A stretch of DNA of 64,000 nt from NCBI GenBank assembly GCA_037954325.1, contig JBBMNZ010000001.1:15869258-15933257 (forward strand), read 5' to 3'. The DNA comes from Fistularia commersonii (Eukaryota > Chordata > Actinopteri > Syngnathiformes > Fistulariidae). The translations under genes were made by a program, and so were the position numbers. This document shows, piece after piece, positions 1 to 13,800 of the stretch (the stretch's first letter is position 1; the number at the start of each line of letters is the position of its first letter). The notes beneath the pieces were generated by a model. That model did not search any database. It was not told the DNA's origin and saw only the letters and a program-made list of their open reading frames with translations.

Positions 1-145
1 TTCTGGCCTTGAATGCGACAGGAAAATAGAAGTAAAAGCTTTAGGATCTGAGGAAGGATCTAAATAGTCAAGTATCATTTATTGTAAGTAATGTAGCTCA
101 TCAGTTTTTCCAGGCAGTCCTGAGGTTTTGCTCTCTTTTCTGCAG

Positions 146-3100
146 TTTCAAGTCCCTGCAGAAACCTCTGGATCGGCGTCGCGCTCAGCTCGAGGCATCG
201 GTTCAGCTTTTTGGATTCTACCATGATGTGGCCCTGGAGCTCAACTGGATTTCAGAGCACCTCCCTGCCTCGGCATCGACCAAATATGACAAGTCTCTGG
301 CTGGCGCTATCAGCCTGATGCAGAAACACAAGGTACGGTATTACACAGGGTGTCGTCACTTAAATTTAAATATTTACATTATTTGATGACATTCTCCTGT
401 GTCCTTTTCGTGATTCTTGAGTCTTTTAAGCCTTAAAAGACCCAAGAATCCATAAAACCTTCTCTGACATTTATTGTCTTGTTTCAAAGATTCATTTAAG
501 GACAATTAATTAAACAATTAATTTAAGTCATTTTGTTCTGGATATGTTGTCCTTTTGTTCTTGATTTGAATGGAGAAAAAAAAAGATTTTTTGTCCTCAT
601 GCAGGAGCTGCAGGTAGTGCTAAATGCTCATCGCAAACACCTGAACCAGGTCCTGGATTTTGGACAAACCCTGGCCAAATCAAATCAATCAGATGGGGAG
701 GAAGTCAGTAGACGGTACAGTTTTGTTTTTTAGGTTTTCTATAAAATCAACAGTCAGAACGACTAAACGTACCCTTCAGATTTTCAGTGTCATTACATTA
801 CACAAGCTAATTAACCAGAGAATTGAGTCGTTCCTATTTTTTTTTTGTTTTACAGGTGCAGTCACCTTAGCGCAGAGTGGGAAGCACTTGAGGATTCTTG
901 CATCAGGAGAGCTGCTCACCTGAGCGAGGCTATCACCAGAGAGCAAGTGTGTGATTAAAGATGTTTGCAGGGAACGGTAGAAGCATACAAACGCAGAGTC
1001 CTGAACCTTGTGTCTGTGTGTCTCCAGCTACTGTTGGACTGTTCTGAGCTTGAGGTCCGACTCACAGAAACTCTTCGCCTGGTGAACAGTGACGACTATG
1101 GCAAAGACCAACTAGCCACACAGAGTCTGATCAGCAAACAGCAGGTGCGATACCGATATAGATGTTCTGGGGTTGGAGATCGAGTGTTAGCGCGTTTCAA
1201 TGCATAAAGCTGAATAATCCCAAAGAAGACAAACCATGTTACCCCTTGATGCTGCTCTCTGATTTCCTCTGATTGTCAAAGTCTGGGAGGGTGAAACCAT
1301 TCTGAATGTGTGCTAAATCTGGATCCATGTCCTCACACTCCTGCTGTAGGTGCTGGAGGGCCAGCTGGAGGTCCTGGAGGTAGAGGTGGAGGAGTTGGGG
1401 GACCAAGTTGATCAGGCTGTGCAGAACTGGAACCTGAAGGAGCTGCAGCGGCCGTTCAGCCGCCTGAGCAGCCTGAAGCAGCAGCTGCAACACCAGGGAG
1501 CACTCAGGTATCCCACTAGAAACCTTCATACATAAACATCTAAGAACTAAGACACGAGGAAGACCGTATATGTCCATTCTGTGGCTAGTTTCACAGTGTT
1601 ATGGTTGAATTAAGCCATCAGCGGTTTATATACTGTTTCCACAGTGAAGTGGAATAGGTCCTTTTTTTCTTTGACTGACTGAACTGATTCCCTATCTGGC
1701 TGATAAAAGTGACTCACCTGAAATGCGGTGATGCAGTTTTTCAAAGCAATTATAAAATCACGTTCAGAATCCAAATCACACATCGGCCGAGGAAACACAT
1801 TGTTCAGGTTGATTTTGTCTCCTTTCACAGGGGTCAAAGGTTAAGAGAAGTGTTCTACCTGCATGAGTTCAGGCGGGAGTCATCAGAATTCGAGGGGTGG
1901 ATGAATGAGCAGAGACAGGCAGCCGAGTCTCAAGATCTTGGCAATGACTACCAGCACGTGCAGGTGAGATCTTCAACAGAATTCTGTAGACAATAGAAAT
2001 ATCCCTGAATTAAGGCTCTTTCCAATGTTGGGTCAGAGACATGAGCAGGAGACGTGAGAAACAAGATAATCTGAAAAATGGAACAACGTTGCGTAGAGTA
2101 AAACCTTAACCTTAATTGATTGGACTCCTTTGTACCTGAATCTCTCAAGTCATGGAAAAGGAGATTTCTACAAGAATGATAGTCAGGTTGAAGTAAATAT
2201 TTGTTTTCAATGGACGTTTCAGCTTCTTTGTGAGAAGTTCCAAGGTTTCATGAAGCAGCTGGAGGTTGGAGAGGAACGCCTGCAAGTCTGCAGTGATTTG
2301 GCATCAAGACTAATCCAAGGCAAACACCCACAGGGCAGCACCATCAGAGACACACTGCAACAGCTCAGGTGTGTCTGACTTCATCTCCGTGAAGTTCGCA
2401 ATAATTCTAATTACCCAGCTGTAATTAGCTTTATTAGTTGTAATTAGCTCACTCTTAGCTTTGTCAGTGGCTAAGCTCTGAAAGATGGTGCTTCTCTAAT
2501 ATCATTATTTTAATTTCCTCCGTCACTTGTCAGCTATGTTGTCTTGCTTTTCAGTCAGCTCTTCTCCCACAAAGATGGGATAAATGTCCTGCTTAGTAGA
2601 AAGAAATGACCCGAAAAATGTCAAGTATATAAAATGCGCCAGTGATGAGGTGGAATGTTATGACAAATTTGAAAAATCTTTATTGGAATCCCACAAGAAA
2701 TGACCTGAACAGGACTGAGCAGCAACGCTACCTAGCTCGCAAACATGCTTTCTGGTTTATGTTCAATCTGTGTGGTTACATTTCTCTATTACTTGCAAAA
2801 TAAGAAAAGTCCTGGTTCCACAGAGACAGACATCTCAGTGTTCTGGGCTCAGATGTTTTGTTTTGCCTGCATGTTAGCATTTTAGCATATTTTCATCTGT
2901 TCCTCACCTTTGGTTTCCTCTCCCCTCTTTGGCTTCTCATTTCTCGGCTGCAGTGTGTGCTGGAAGGAGTTGAGGAGCGTGGCCAGGACCCGGCAGGACC
3001 AGCTGCTCAGAGCGGAGGAATGTCACAAATTCTACCAAGACTTGAGTGATGCTCTCATGCTCATCAAGGTAGATTTACCTCCCCTTGTTGCTTTTCCACG

Positions 3101-4807
3101 TGGTTCCACCCTGGTTCTTCAAGATGCTCTGCCATGATCTCTGTAGGAACGACAGAAGAGCATTCCGGATGATGTGGCAAAGGATTATCAAGGAGTGATG
3201 TCACAGCTAAGGAAGCATGAGGCTCTGCTGCATGAGCTCGCCATCACTGAGCAACAGGTAGAATCCATGGGCATACAAACAAGTAACATTGAGGGCTGAG
3301 TTTTCCCTTCCGCTTAAATCTTGAACTGAGATATAATTTAATCTCTGCCTGACTTTCAAGATGTAATCAGAGCGAATCGTCTTTTTTTTCCTTTTGTCTT
3401 TTCCCTTCAGGGGTCACCACAACAAATTCTCCATCTAACCCTACTCTCTGTATCCTCTTCCCTCACACCAACTTAATTTTCTCTTTCACCGCATTCATAA
3501 ATCTTCTCTTTGGTCTTCCTCTAGATCTTCTGCCTGGAAGCTCCAACCCCAGCATCGTTCTACCAATATATTCACTATCCCTCCTCTGTACATGACCAAA
3601 CCATCTCAGTCTGGCTTCTCTGACCTTATCTACAAAACATCTAACATGTGGTGTCCCTCTGATAGACTCATTCCTCAGCCATCTTCATCACTCCCAGAAC
3701 CTCAACATCTTTATCTCTGCGACCTCCAACTCTGCTTGCTTGTCTTTTCTTCAATGCTACTGTCTCCAAACCATACAGCAATGCTTGTCTCACAACTGGC
3801 TGATATTCTTCTACCGCATAGTACCCCGAATACTTTTTTTTCCACCCGTTTTAAACTGCTTGAACCCATTTCTTCACCTGATACCAAATCAGGAGAGTAA
3901 ATGGTTCATTTCAGAGTTGGGACCCTCTGCTTGAGACTAAGGCCTAACATATTTACTCTTAGGCCCACTGTACATATGCAAAGAGACACATATAAATGAG
4001 GGACCTATGGTGAAATATCCTGCTCTGTCTATGTTGTTGTTAATCAGTTCAGAAACACACAGAAGTACTTTTCTATTCATGTTATTATACCACACTAAAC
4101 CCAGTAGGTTTCTGTCCAAAATCTAAAACAGTATTTAAAAAAATTACCCAGTTGTGGTTGTCATGGTTACTACTTCTTGGATTCCTGTTCCGGTGGCAAC
4201 GATATTAATGAGTCACACAGGAAATGAGTGTAAAACACTTGTGTTTCAGTTGCAAGAGCAGCTGGACACTGTCGACTCCATCCTGGATCTCTGCTCACCT
4301 CAGTTGAAGCTCCACCTGCAGGAGGTGCAGCAGGAAGTTGTTGAGAGGTGGGAGGATCTAAGGGTTCACACAGAGCAGAGGGAGGCAGAGCTTAAGCTAA
4401 CATGCAAGAGATACTTGTTCCTGAATATGGTGAGTAAAAGTCGATGAATGGATGGATGGCTGAACTGATGACTGATCAGGTAGAAAGATAGATAAATCAA
4501 TTGATGTGTAGACTGTGGGACAGATGAACAGATGGATGGGTAGGGTGGAGGGGTGGGTGGACAGATTATTGGTTGGACAGAAAATTCTATTGATGCTGTC
4601 CAGGTACAAGACTACTTCCTGTGGTGCAGCCAGTTGATTGGTTCAATGGCAGCAGAGGAGAGCATCAGCGATGTAGCAACAGCCGACCTCCAGCTGGACC
4701 ATCACCGGCAGCTGTGGGCTGAAATGGAGGCCCGGAAGGAAATGTATCAACAAGTCCTGGACCTCGGAGAGGAACTGCAGAATCAGGATGGGAGACACAA
4801 GAAGGAG
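146..4807 (+). CDS. sptbn5: sptbn5 exons 1-11 of the window (spectrin repeats a-e)
   Basis: Exons: 146-332, 605-714, 856-946, 1028-1144, 1350-1507, 1831-1963, 2223-2368, 2954-3068, 3147-3257, 4250-4429, 4604-4807. The first exon enters in phase 2, completing a codon begun in an upstream exon. Helix-A signatures include LELNWISEHL (exon 1), SSEFEGWMNEQ (exon 6) and VQDYFLWCSQL (exon 11). The repeats in exons 4 and 8 (SELEVRLTETL and YQDLSDALMLI) lack the conserved Trp. Exon pairs 2/3, 5/6 and 7/8 split an Arg or Ser codon after two bases. Most introns here are short (about 80-600 bp). The larger ones hold a LINE fragment (3395-3885) and the transposon cluster before exon 12. Confidence 0.88.
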
Positions 4808-7800
4808 GTGAGGAGGAAAAATAGGTCCTGTAGAGAGGAAACCCTATACGGGACATTAGTTGCAGTCTTTGTAATAATACCATGTTAAAATATATCACAC
4901 CTATAAAAAAATAATCAATACATCATAGGGTTCTTCTATCTGAAACATTTTTATAGAGAAATCTCTCTTAGGCATACCATTTGAGGGTCATATCTACAAA
5001 CCATAGCAATGCAGCCTCTGTGGGGCACAAGCCAGTGCCTTTCTGAGCTGGTACCAAGCCCAGACAAGAGAATTTTGCCAGGAGGGGCATCCGGCACAAG
5101 ATGTATGCCAAAAAACAACTATGCAAATCGAACCTATGTTTTCCATACCGGATCAGTTGAAGTCCGGGGTTGGCAACAACTGCCATTGGTGCCGAAATCT
5201 CACAGGGTGCCAGGGGAAATTTGGCTACTGTAGGTGCAGCATCAAAGGAGGTCAAAGAAGGAGAGGTTGGGTTGCGTGTTTGGAGAGAGAGAGAGAGAAG
5301 AGAAAGGGAAAGAGTCTAGGACTCAAGAGTAGGGACTTTGGGACAATTACGATAAAAGCTGGAGATTTATTTGACATGATGTAGAGAAGGAAGGTGGATA
5401 ACTGAATATTTTAACAAACAGGGCACCAGAGAAATTGGGCTACTGTTGGGTTGAAGAGGAACAGGAGGAATGTGTGTCTAAGTAGAGAAAGGAGAGGAAA
5501 AGCAAAAGGCTAGGACTGAGAGTAGTAACTTTGAATGTTGGGACAATGACATGAAAAGGTAGATTTGGTTGCCATGATGCAGAGAAGGAAGGTGGATATG
5601 CTGTGTGCAGGAGACCCGTTTGAAAGATAGCAAGGCTAGAGGCTTAGGAGCAGGTTTTAAGGTGGACTGTCATGGTATTGACAGGAAGAGAAATTCTTCT
5701 TCTCCTTTTGGCTTTTCTCTTCATTGGTACTCATACACCTTCATATCCTCTCTCACGACGTCCATATATCTTCTCTTTGGTCTTCCTCAAGACCTCCCCT
5801 GCCTGGCAGCTCCAATTCCCACCAGAGTTGTGTCGTCCGCAAACTTCACCACGTGATTGGTGCTGTAGGTGGGTTAGGAGTCATGAGTCAGCAGGGTAAA
5901 GAGCAGGTGACTGAGAGCGCATCCCTGGGGGGCCCTTGTGCTGAGTGCGATGCTGCTCTAGATGTTGTTGCCAACTTGAACTGCTTGTAGCCTCTCACAG
6001 AGGAAGTTCAGCAGCCAGTTGCAGAGGGAGGTGTTGAGCCCCAGCTTTTGTAGTTTGGTGATCGCCTGTTGTGGGATTATGGTGTTGAACACTGAGCCGA
6101 AGTCCAGGAACAGCATTCTCACATAAGAGTCTTGGTGTCCAGGTGGGTGAGGGCTAGCTGGAGAGCTGAGCGGATTGTGTTCTCTGTGTAGCGATTGGCC
6201 CGGTATGCAAACTGGTCGGGGTCTAGTATAGGTGGGGGATGGTTCTGATGTGTTTCATGACAAAGTGTTCAAAGCACTTTATGATGATTGGGGGTCAGTG
6301 GTATGGGGCGATATTCATTGTAACTGAATGGGGCGGGTATCTTTGGCACGGCTATGCATACGGTGGATTTGAAGCATGACAGGACAGCTGCTTGCCTTTA
6401 AGAGGAGTTTAAGGTGTCTATGAAGGTGTCTTAAGAGGAGTTTAAGGTGTCTATGAGGACATCCTTCCTCTGCACAGTCCTTCAGCACTTGACCAGGGAT
6501 ATTATCTGGTCCTGCTGCCTTGCGGGTATTGATGGTATAGAATGTTCTCTTTACGCTGGCAGCAGACCTCTAATTCCTGCACCAACTTGTCCATTGAGGT
6601 CTGGACCAATTAACCCACTTTGGAAATATACTACATTCCTTCAATTTACTCACTCCAGAATTGATTCTTCTCTTCTAACTAACATCCCACCTAAGGGGCA
6701 TAATTACGAAAAACATTGAACATCACATCTTCACTTTAGTGGGCCCGGACGGAACCGGGAGGCCGGGTGAGGAGCACTCGCAAACAATACTTGGTAAAAA
6801 TCTAATAATAATGTATGTAACTCCCTTCCAGAGATTTTGGGTTGTTATAGCCAATGTTCCCTCTAATTTTTCATATGTCTGGGCATACAGTCAACCTCCC
6901 TGAGCACACAGCAATTTACATGAGTTTACTTTTAATATAACTCATTTGGCAGAGCACGTGCACAAGTACTGTCAATGCCGGGATTGGCTGCATAGTGTAA
7001 TTGCATTGTATCGTATGATTGGCTGGACACCTATCACTCACTGAGTTACACAGAAAAAAAAAGAAGTGTATATCTAATTAATTTGCAGTGTGCTCACTGC
7101 GCTGGATAGGTTTTCTTGTGCGCTGAGAGTGTGCAAGGAGTTGCGCAGCTCAGAGGGAACATTGGTTTTGGCTAATGTTATTGGTAAAACCAAATCATAT
7201 GTATAGAACCTTGGCATGTGCTGGTTCACCACAGCAGTGAAGTGGTCTTGTCCTGCAGGTTCGGGACAAGTTGGACGCCCTTCAGGACAGGCGAGAAAAG
7301 ATGGAGGATCAGTGGAACCAGAAAAAAGACTGGCTGGAAAGAGTTCACCTGGAGCAAGTATTCTACCGGGACGTGAACAGTGTGGACAAGATATCAAGCT
7401 CTCAAGAGGTGATCTAGACAAGCCCAAGACATTCCCAGTTCCTGTCCTTGTTTTGGATCCTTGCGAAAACCATTTGCTATTGTTCCACAGGTTCTGCTGC
7501 AGAACAGTGTTCTGGGGAACACTGTGGACGAGACAGAGGGTTTGATCAAACAACACGAAGCCTTCGAGAAGCTTTTGAGTTCACAGGACGAAAAGGTCTG
7601 AAATATTTGTACAATATTGAATTCACAGAGAACTATTATATGAAAAGCCAGGGACAAAGTGTGCACTTAGTGCACTTGTGTGAGGAGCACAAACTTTCAG
7701 AAACACTGGTGCAAAACTTACTGAAAAACAAGGACAGTTTCTCTGTGGAGGTTCTCAGTCATACAGGTCATGGGGAATTCTTTTCAAAATCTTGTTGTCG

Positions 7801-10800
7801 TGGCAAATGGACGAGAGGCTTCTCCAGTTCAAATCCAGTTGCAATGACAAGAAGATTTTGACAAAGACATTTTGGAAATACAATATTTTAGGGTGTTGCA
7901 GTGTTCAAATTTTCTGGACTGTTGGTCCACAGTAACATGTTTCGGGTTGTGATCCGGTGAAAGACTGGGTTCTTCTTTTCTAGTGTCTTTATGGTATCTT
8001 TGCCGGAGTATCGCCAGAGGAGCCTCTTGCCATAGTGCCAGCCGGGATTGGCTTTGGCCTGTGAGCTGGATAAGAAGTATAGATAATGAATTCAGGATGT
8101 AAAAAGCAACAGAAAAATTTGTACAATTAAAACCAAGTTACAGAGCAACTCAGGATCAAGATTTTAGATCACAATGATGTAACACAGAGTGTTACTGAAA
8201 AGTATTCATTTTACAAAACATATGCAGAACATAGAAACCAATCAAATGTGAATTTTGCTGTGGATGTAAAGTGATCACCCCGCTTTGATTGGTCCAGCTG
8301 ACGTCTCTGAAGGAGCAGGCAGAGCGACTGAAGCAGAAGCTCAGTAAAGAGAAGACCTCCAAGGTCCAGACCAAACTAAGTGCCCTCCTTAAAAGACGAA
8401 GTCACATAAAAGACATGGCTGCCACACGGCGAGAGGAGCTGGAGCTTCACTGGATGCTGGGCATCTTCAACCGGGACGTCACTGAGGTATGGCTCAACTT
8501 CATCCCTGTTTGCAAAAAAAACATTGCTGCAAACTAGAGGAAAATGGAATTGATAAATCTACAGGAAAGCTGGAAATTTCAGCAAGAAACAACTTGAAAA
8601 CTCATGATGAAATTACTAATTTCACAGATGTGATGTTTTATGTTCTGAATAGAGCATTTTGTGTCTGAACCCTGGCTTGTTTGTTCACTGTGTTTTCATC
8701 ATCCTCCCTCAGGCGCAGGAGTGGGTGTCAGAACGGATGCAAAAACTTGTGGAGAATGGGAAGGTGGACCTCAGCAGCTTGCAGACCAAGCTGAAGCTCC
8801 TCCAGAAGCACCAGGTGTTTGAGGCTGAGATCCTGGCTCACAGTGAGATCATCGCCTCTGTTCTGCAGGTAAGACCAGCTTGGCAGGTTTGACCTACCGT
8901 CTTAGACGAGGCATCGGTGTCCTGACCTGCATCTGATCTCCAATCTTCCAGGCTGGACAAAAGCTGGTGTCCTTCCACCATCTGCGCTCCAGGGAGGTGA
9001 GAAGGAGCGTCAGTGCTCTGGAGCTTCAGTGGGAGCAGCTGAAGGAGGCTGTTGCCACAAGGGGAAAGGTTCTGGAGGATAGTCGAGATTTCCTGGAATT
9101 CCTGCAGAAGGTGGAGGAGGTGGAGGCCTGGATTCGACAGAAGGTGAGATATGATCACCCAGGAAACAAAAAGACAGTGTTAATGTTGTTGGTAGTCTGT
9201 TTCCGGTGTTTTTGTATTCTTCACAACCCATGACATGACTTTTGTCTTGGACGCAGGAGGTGATGGTAAATATAGGAGACTTGGGGGAGGACCACGAACA
9301 TGGACTTCAGCTGCTAAAAAAACTCAGCCAGTTCAGGGGGACAGGAGACGGGGTGAGTAGAGCCTCAGAACATCTGTTCTTGTGTGCCTTCTTCAGTAAC
9401 CGCAACCTGGATCCTTCAACCACTCTGGTCTGCATTACCCAGAAGTGACAGTGGAACTACAAACCAACCTGGAATGATGCTGTAACAGTTGTATCTTTGA
9501 TTTGCGAACGTAAAAAGCTCTTCTCGGAGAGGTTTACTGAAAACACAAATTAAGATTATTTCAAAAAGCAATGATTCAGAGATGGAATTCTCATTCACCC
9601 TGGAGGCATGTTCCATATGCAGGAAGTGACAGTAGATGACGCCCACATCAAGGCTATCAACAGGCTGGCGGCAAGACTAGAGAAGAGACAGAGTGCTGAA
9701 GAGCTGGTTGCCATCAGACAGCGGCGGCAGCATCTCAATGACAGGTATGGTTCACCTTGACCTCCAGCTGTGCTCCTTCATCTGGCAGCCTCATGCCCAA
9801 TGCTTTTATCTCCTTCAGGTGGAGTAAGTTTCATGGAAACCTCAGCAGTTATAAGAAAAAGCTGGAGGGGGCTCTGGTGGTCCATGCTCTGGTCCGAGAG
9901 CTGGAGGAGATCAGGGATCGAGCCAATGAGAAGGTCGGTCACCCCCTTCCTAGACTGTTTCCCCAGTGATGAGGACGGCTTGGTGTCGGTTGTTGACGGA
10001 GGTGTATGTTCTGTCAGATGCTCCTGATGCAAGGTCAGGACTGTGGATTTGATGTGGAGAGTGTGGAGAACCTCATTCGACGGCATGAGGAGATGGAGAG
10101 AGAAGCCGGGGTTATCCATGATAAATCAAAGGTCAGAGTGTCTCTTCAAGTCAGACCTTTTTATCAATACAAATGAATGGTTCACATTTTTATTTCTAAG
10201 GAAAAATGGTTGACATGAAATTGTTGGCTAGATGCAAACCGTTAAATTATTTATCCAGTCTTTTATTTATTCGCTCATAAAATAACCATAACTACGGTAT
10301 AAGTCTTATAAACATTGAAAAATGCCAGAACTGTGAGTGTCACACACACAAAGTCACAAACACACACACAAATGCAACATAAAGACAAGATTTGCTCTCA
10401 GTTTGTTCAAAAAAACAGTAAAAACTACAACTCTGACATCAGGACTACTGGTAAATAGTGGAACCCAGAGAGCAGGATCAAGTTTTTGAACTCTAATGTG
10501 TGAAAATTACAACAGCTCCTATTTGGAGAGGCAGTAGGACTAAGTTTTGAAAAAAAGAAATAAAAAAGTCAAAAATGTCCTTGTGGGCAATGTGAAGGGT
10601 TGTTACCAATTCAGGTCATGGTGTTCTGCTGAAGGCCTCATGATCACATCCTATAATATAACAGCACCAGGAAATGTATAGTTGTCAGATTATTGGAATG
10701 AAGTTGATCAGGCTGTATTTTCTCTGCAGGCTCTGGACAAAAATGTCTCACTTCATCTGATGGCTCAGTCAGAGATGAAGGTCAAGCTGAGGAACAAACA

Positions 10801-13800
10801 GAAGGAGGTCCAGATGGTTCTGGCGGTTCTAGACAAGGAAGTGAACCTCAGGTGAGATAACCTCAGAGAAAATCGAGAAAATTTCACATAAACTGTGAGA
10901 AATGAGCAGCAAAGAGGTGCCCTACAGAAAGAGGATGCCAGGTGGTTCACTGGGTTCTCCATGTTCTCCCAGTGACTGCCTGGCTTGTGTGTGTGTACTC
11001 TCCATGTTCTGCTACATGGGTTCTCTCCAGGCCCTCTCCAGCAGTAAGTAGGTTAATTGGATATATTAACTATGGTACTGTATGAGGAAGTCTGGAATGG
11101 CAGAGAAATATGTTAGTGGTGCAGGACATGTATGAGAGCTATGGGACAGTAGTGAGGTCTGCTGGAAATAAGAAAATAAAAAACCTGAACCATCGTGTTC
11201 CACATCAAGCCCAATTCGTCAACGTGGACCACAGAGATAAACTTCTCGGACAATGTTAGTGTCTGGCAGAGGACTCTCACACTCCTCCAGGTTTCGTCAG
11301 ATGGAAGTTCCAGACATACCTGGACTCCTGGAAACTTCTTCTTCTCCTTTTGGCTTTTACCTTCAGGGGTCGCCACAGTGAATGAGCCGTCTCCATCTAA
11401 CCCTATTCTTTGTATCCTCCTCTCTCACACAAACTACCTTCATATCCTCTTTCACTTCATCCATAAATCTTCTCTTCGGTCTTCCTCGAGACTTCCTGCC
11501 TGGCAGCTCCAATTCCAGCATCCGTCTACCAATATATTCACTATCCCTCCTCTGTACATGACCGAACCATCTCAGTCTGGCTTCTCTGACCTTCTCTCCA
11601 AAACATCTAACGTTTCCTGTTCCTCTGATAGACTCATTCCTGATCCTATCCATCCTGGTCATTCCCATTGAGTCCCTTAGCATCTTCATCTCTGCGACCT
11701 CTAGCTCTGCCTCCTGTCTTTTGGTCATTGTAACTGCTTCTAAGTCATACAGCATCGCTGGTCTCATCACTGTCTTGTACACCTGCCCTTTCATTCTGGC
11801 TGATAGTCTTCTATCACATAGTACTCCTGACACTTTTCTCCACCCATTCCAACCTGATTGAACCTGTCTCTTCATCTCTTTTCCACACTCTGCGCTGCTC
11901 TGGACTGTTGAACCCAAGTACCTTAAATCCTCCAACTTCTTGATCTCCACTCCCTGTAACCTCACCGTTCCACTTGGGTTCCTCTCTGGAAACAAGAAAA
12001 AAAATTAGTAGTATTCTGTTATGGTGAGTCCATGGATATCAGTATTTGTCACGAAGGACTCAAGTTTTCCAAACATTTCCACACAAGGTGAGGTCCTTGA
12101 AGAGGGAAATATGAATGGGACATAGTTTGACAAACAGGTAAATCATTTGAATCTGATGGGGAAACATTTGTTCAGGAAGGAGACGCTCCAGGACGCCCAT
12201 CAGCTGCAGCTCTTCAAAGCCAACCAACGCCTCCTGCTGGACTGGACTCTCAAGCAGAGCAGTGGGCTGACAGGAAAGGGCCTGCCTAAGACCAGAGCTG
12301 AAGCGGATCAGCTTCTTGTAGAGCACAAGGATCGCAAGGTGAGGTTGCTTCTGGTTCATCCAGTGATGGGAACCTCCATGATATCAAGATTCTACTCTTT
12401 GTGTCTTTCCAGACGGAGATCAACACCCGTGCTGAGCGCATCGACTCAGTGATTAACTTTGGTCTGAGTTTGGCCCGGTCAGGTCACCAGGCCAAGACTG
12501 AGATCCAGAAGGCTCTGAAGGAACTGGAAGAGGCCAAATCTGGACTGGCGCAAGCCTGGCGGGACAGGAACACTACCCTGGAGCAGGCAAGAACACTACA
12601 GGTCAGTTTGAGTAATTTCTTTTAATATAATTTCAGTCACTTTACTCACAATCGACTGTTATCTTCCTGGAGCTAAAACCTTCATTTTGTATGCCCCCCT
12701 CCAAAAGGTCTTCCTGGTCTCTGCAGATCAGTGTGATAGCTGGCTCGCTACTAAGGAGGCGCTCCTTGCAAATCATGATCTGGGGGTAAAGTTTGAATTT
12801 TCAGAACAGTGGTTGAGTGTTGGGTGAAGGGTTGGTGAAAAAGGTTTCGTTTTCTGATGTAGAACTCAGTGTCTGAAGTGGAGGCACTGCAGCGCAAGCA
12901 CCTGCAGTTTGAAGAGGCTCTGGAGACCCAGCAAGACCAGGTGGACCACGTGGAAGCTCTGGCCCAAGACCTGATTGGACAGGAGCACTTTGACGCTGAC
13001 AATATCAGAGCCAAGAGCTGTGCACTTGTTGCCAGGTAACCACAGACCAGGAGGCCGCCAACAGGAGGTGGTGGCTTTTTTCTTACTGCAAAATTTACTT
13101 CTCTCTGATACCAGCATTGTTCTTGTGTTAAATTGATTCCCAGTGGGGGGCACCGAGTGTTAAGTCTAATTATTGTAACATCGTTGAGGCTGATGGAACC
13201 TCATTTCGGTTATGATGGTTACATCATGATGCGTCCACAGGCGGAACAAGCTGCAGGAGAAAAGTCTTTATCGTCGTGAAGCTCTGGAACGATGGATGAC
13301 GCTGCAGCAGTTTCTCTCCAGCAGCTTCCAGGTAATGGGAAACGCTGAGCCTCAATCAATAATTCAGGTTCTTCTTCAGGCTCCCTCATGAACCCCAAAC
13401 TCCAATAACTCACCAATACCGTAGTGTGGTATTTTTATTTCTGTAAAGTATGTATGTTTGCATGTGTGTTTTCCAGGTGTGTGTTTGGCTGAATGAACGT
13501 AACACCGTGGCCCTGGACGAGAGCTGGAAGGAACTGACCAATCTGCAAGCCAAAGTGCTAAAGCAACAGAGTTTTGAGGCGGAGATTCTTGCTAACCGTT
13601 ACAGAGTTGATGCCCTGATAAAGGTTGCGCAGTTTTCTCTCCAGACAGGATTTTTTTTTTTTTTATCATTATGATTTGGTCTGACAGGAGGTGACTCTTC
13701 TATTCAGGCAGGAGAGAAGTTGGTTTCAGATGGTCCTCTGGCGGAGACAAAGGTTCAAGCTCGACTCAAAGAGCTGAACGATATCTGGGACATCCTGATC

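Noticed and set aside
4430..4600. Minisatellite of GATGGATG units in intron 10
   Set aside because: Only loosely repeated, with too few units to support an array.
7074..7556. 160-aa minus-strand ORF
   Set aside because: Antisense across sptbn5 exons 12-13 and a hAT MITE; no protein-like features.
11363..11995. 210-aa minus-strand ORF as a host gene
   Set aside because: It is the C-terminal part of a LINE reverse transcriptase, with the LINE 3' end attached.
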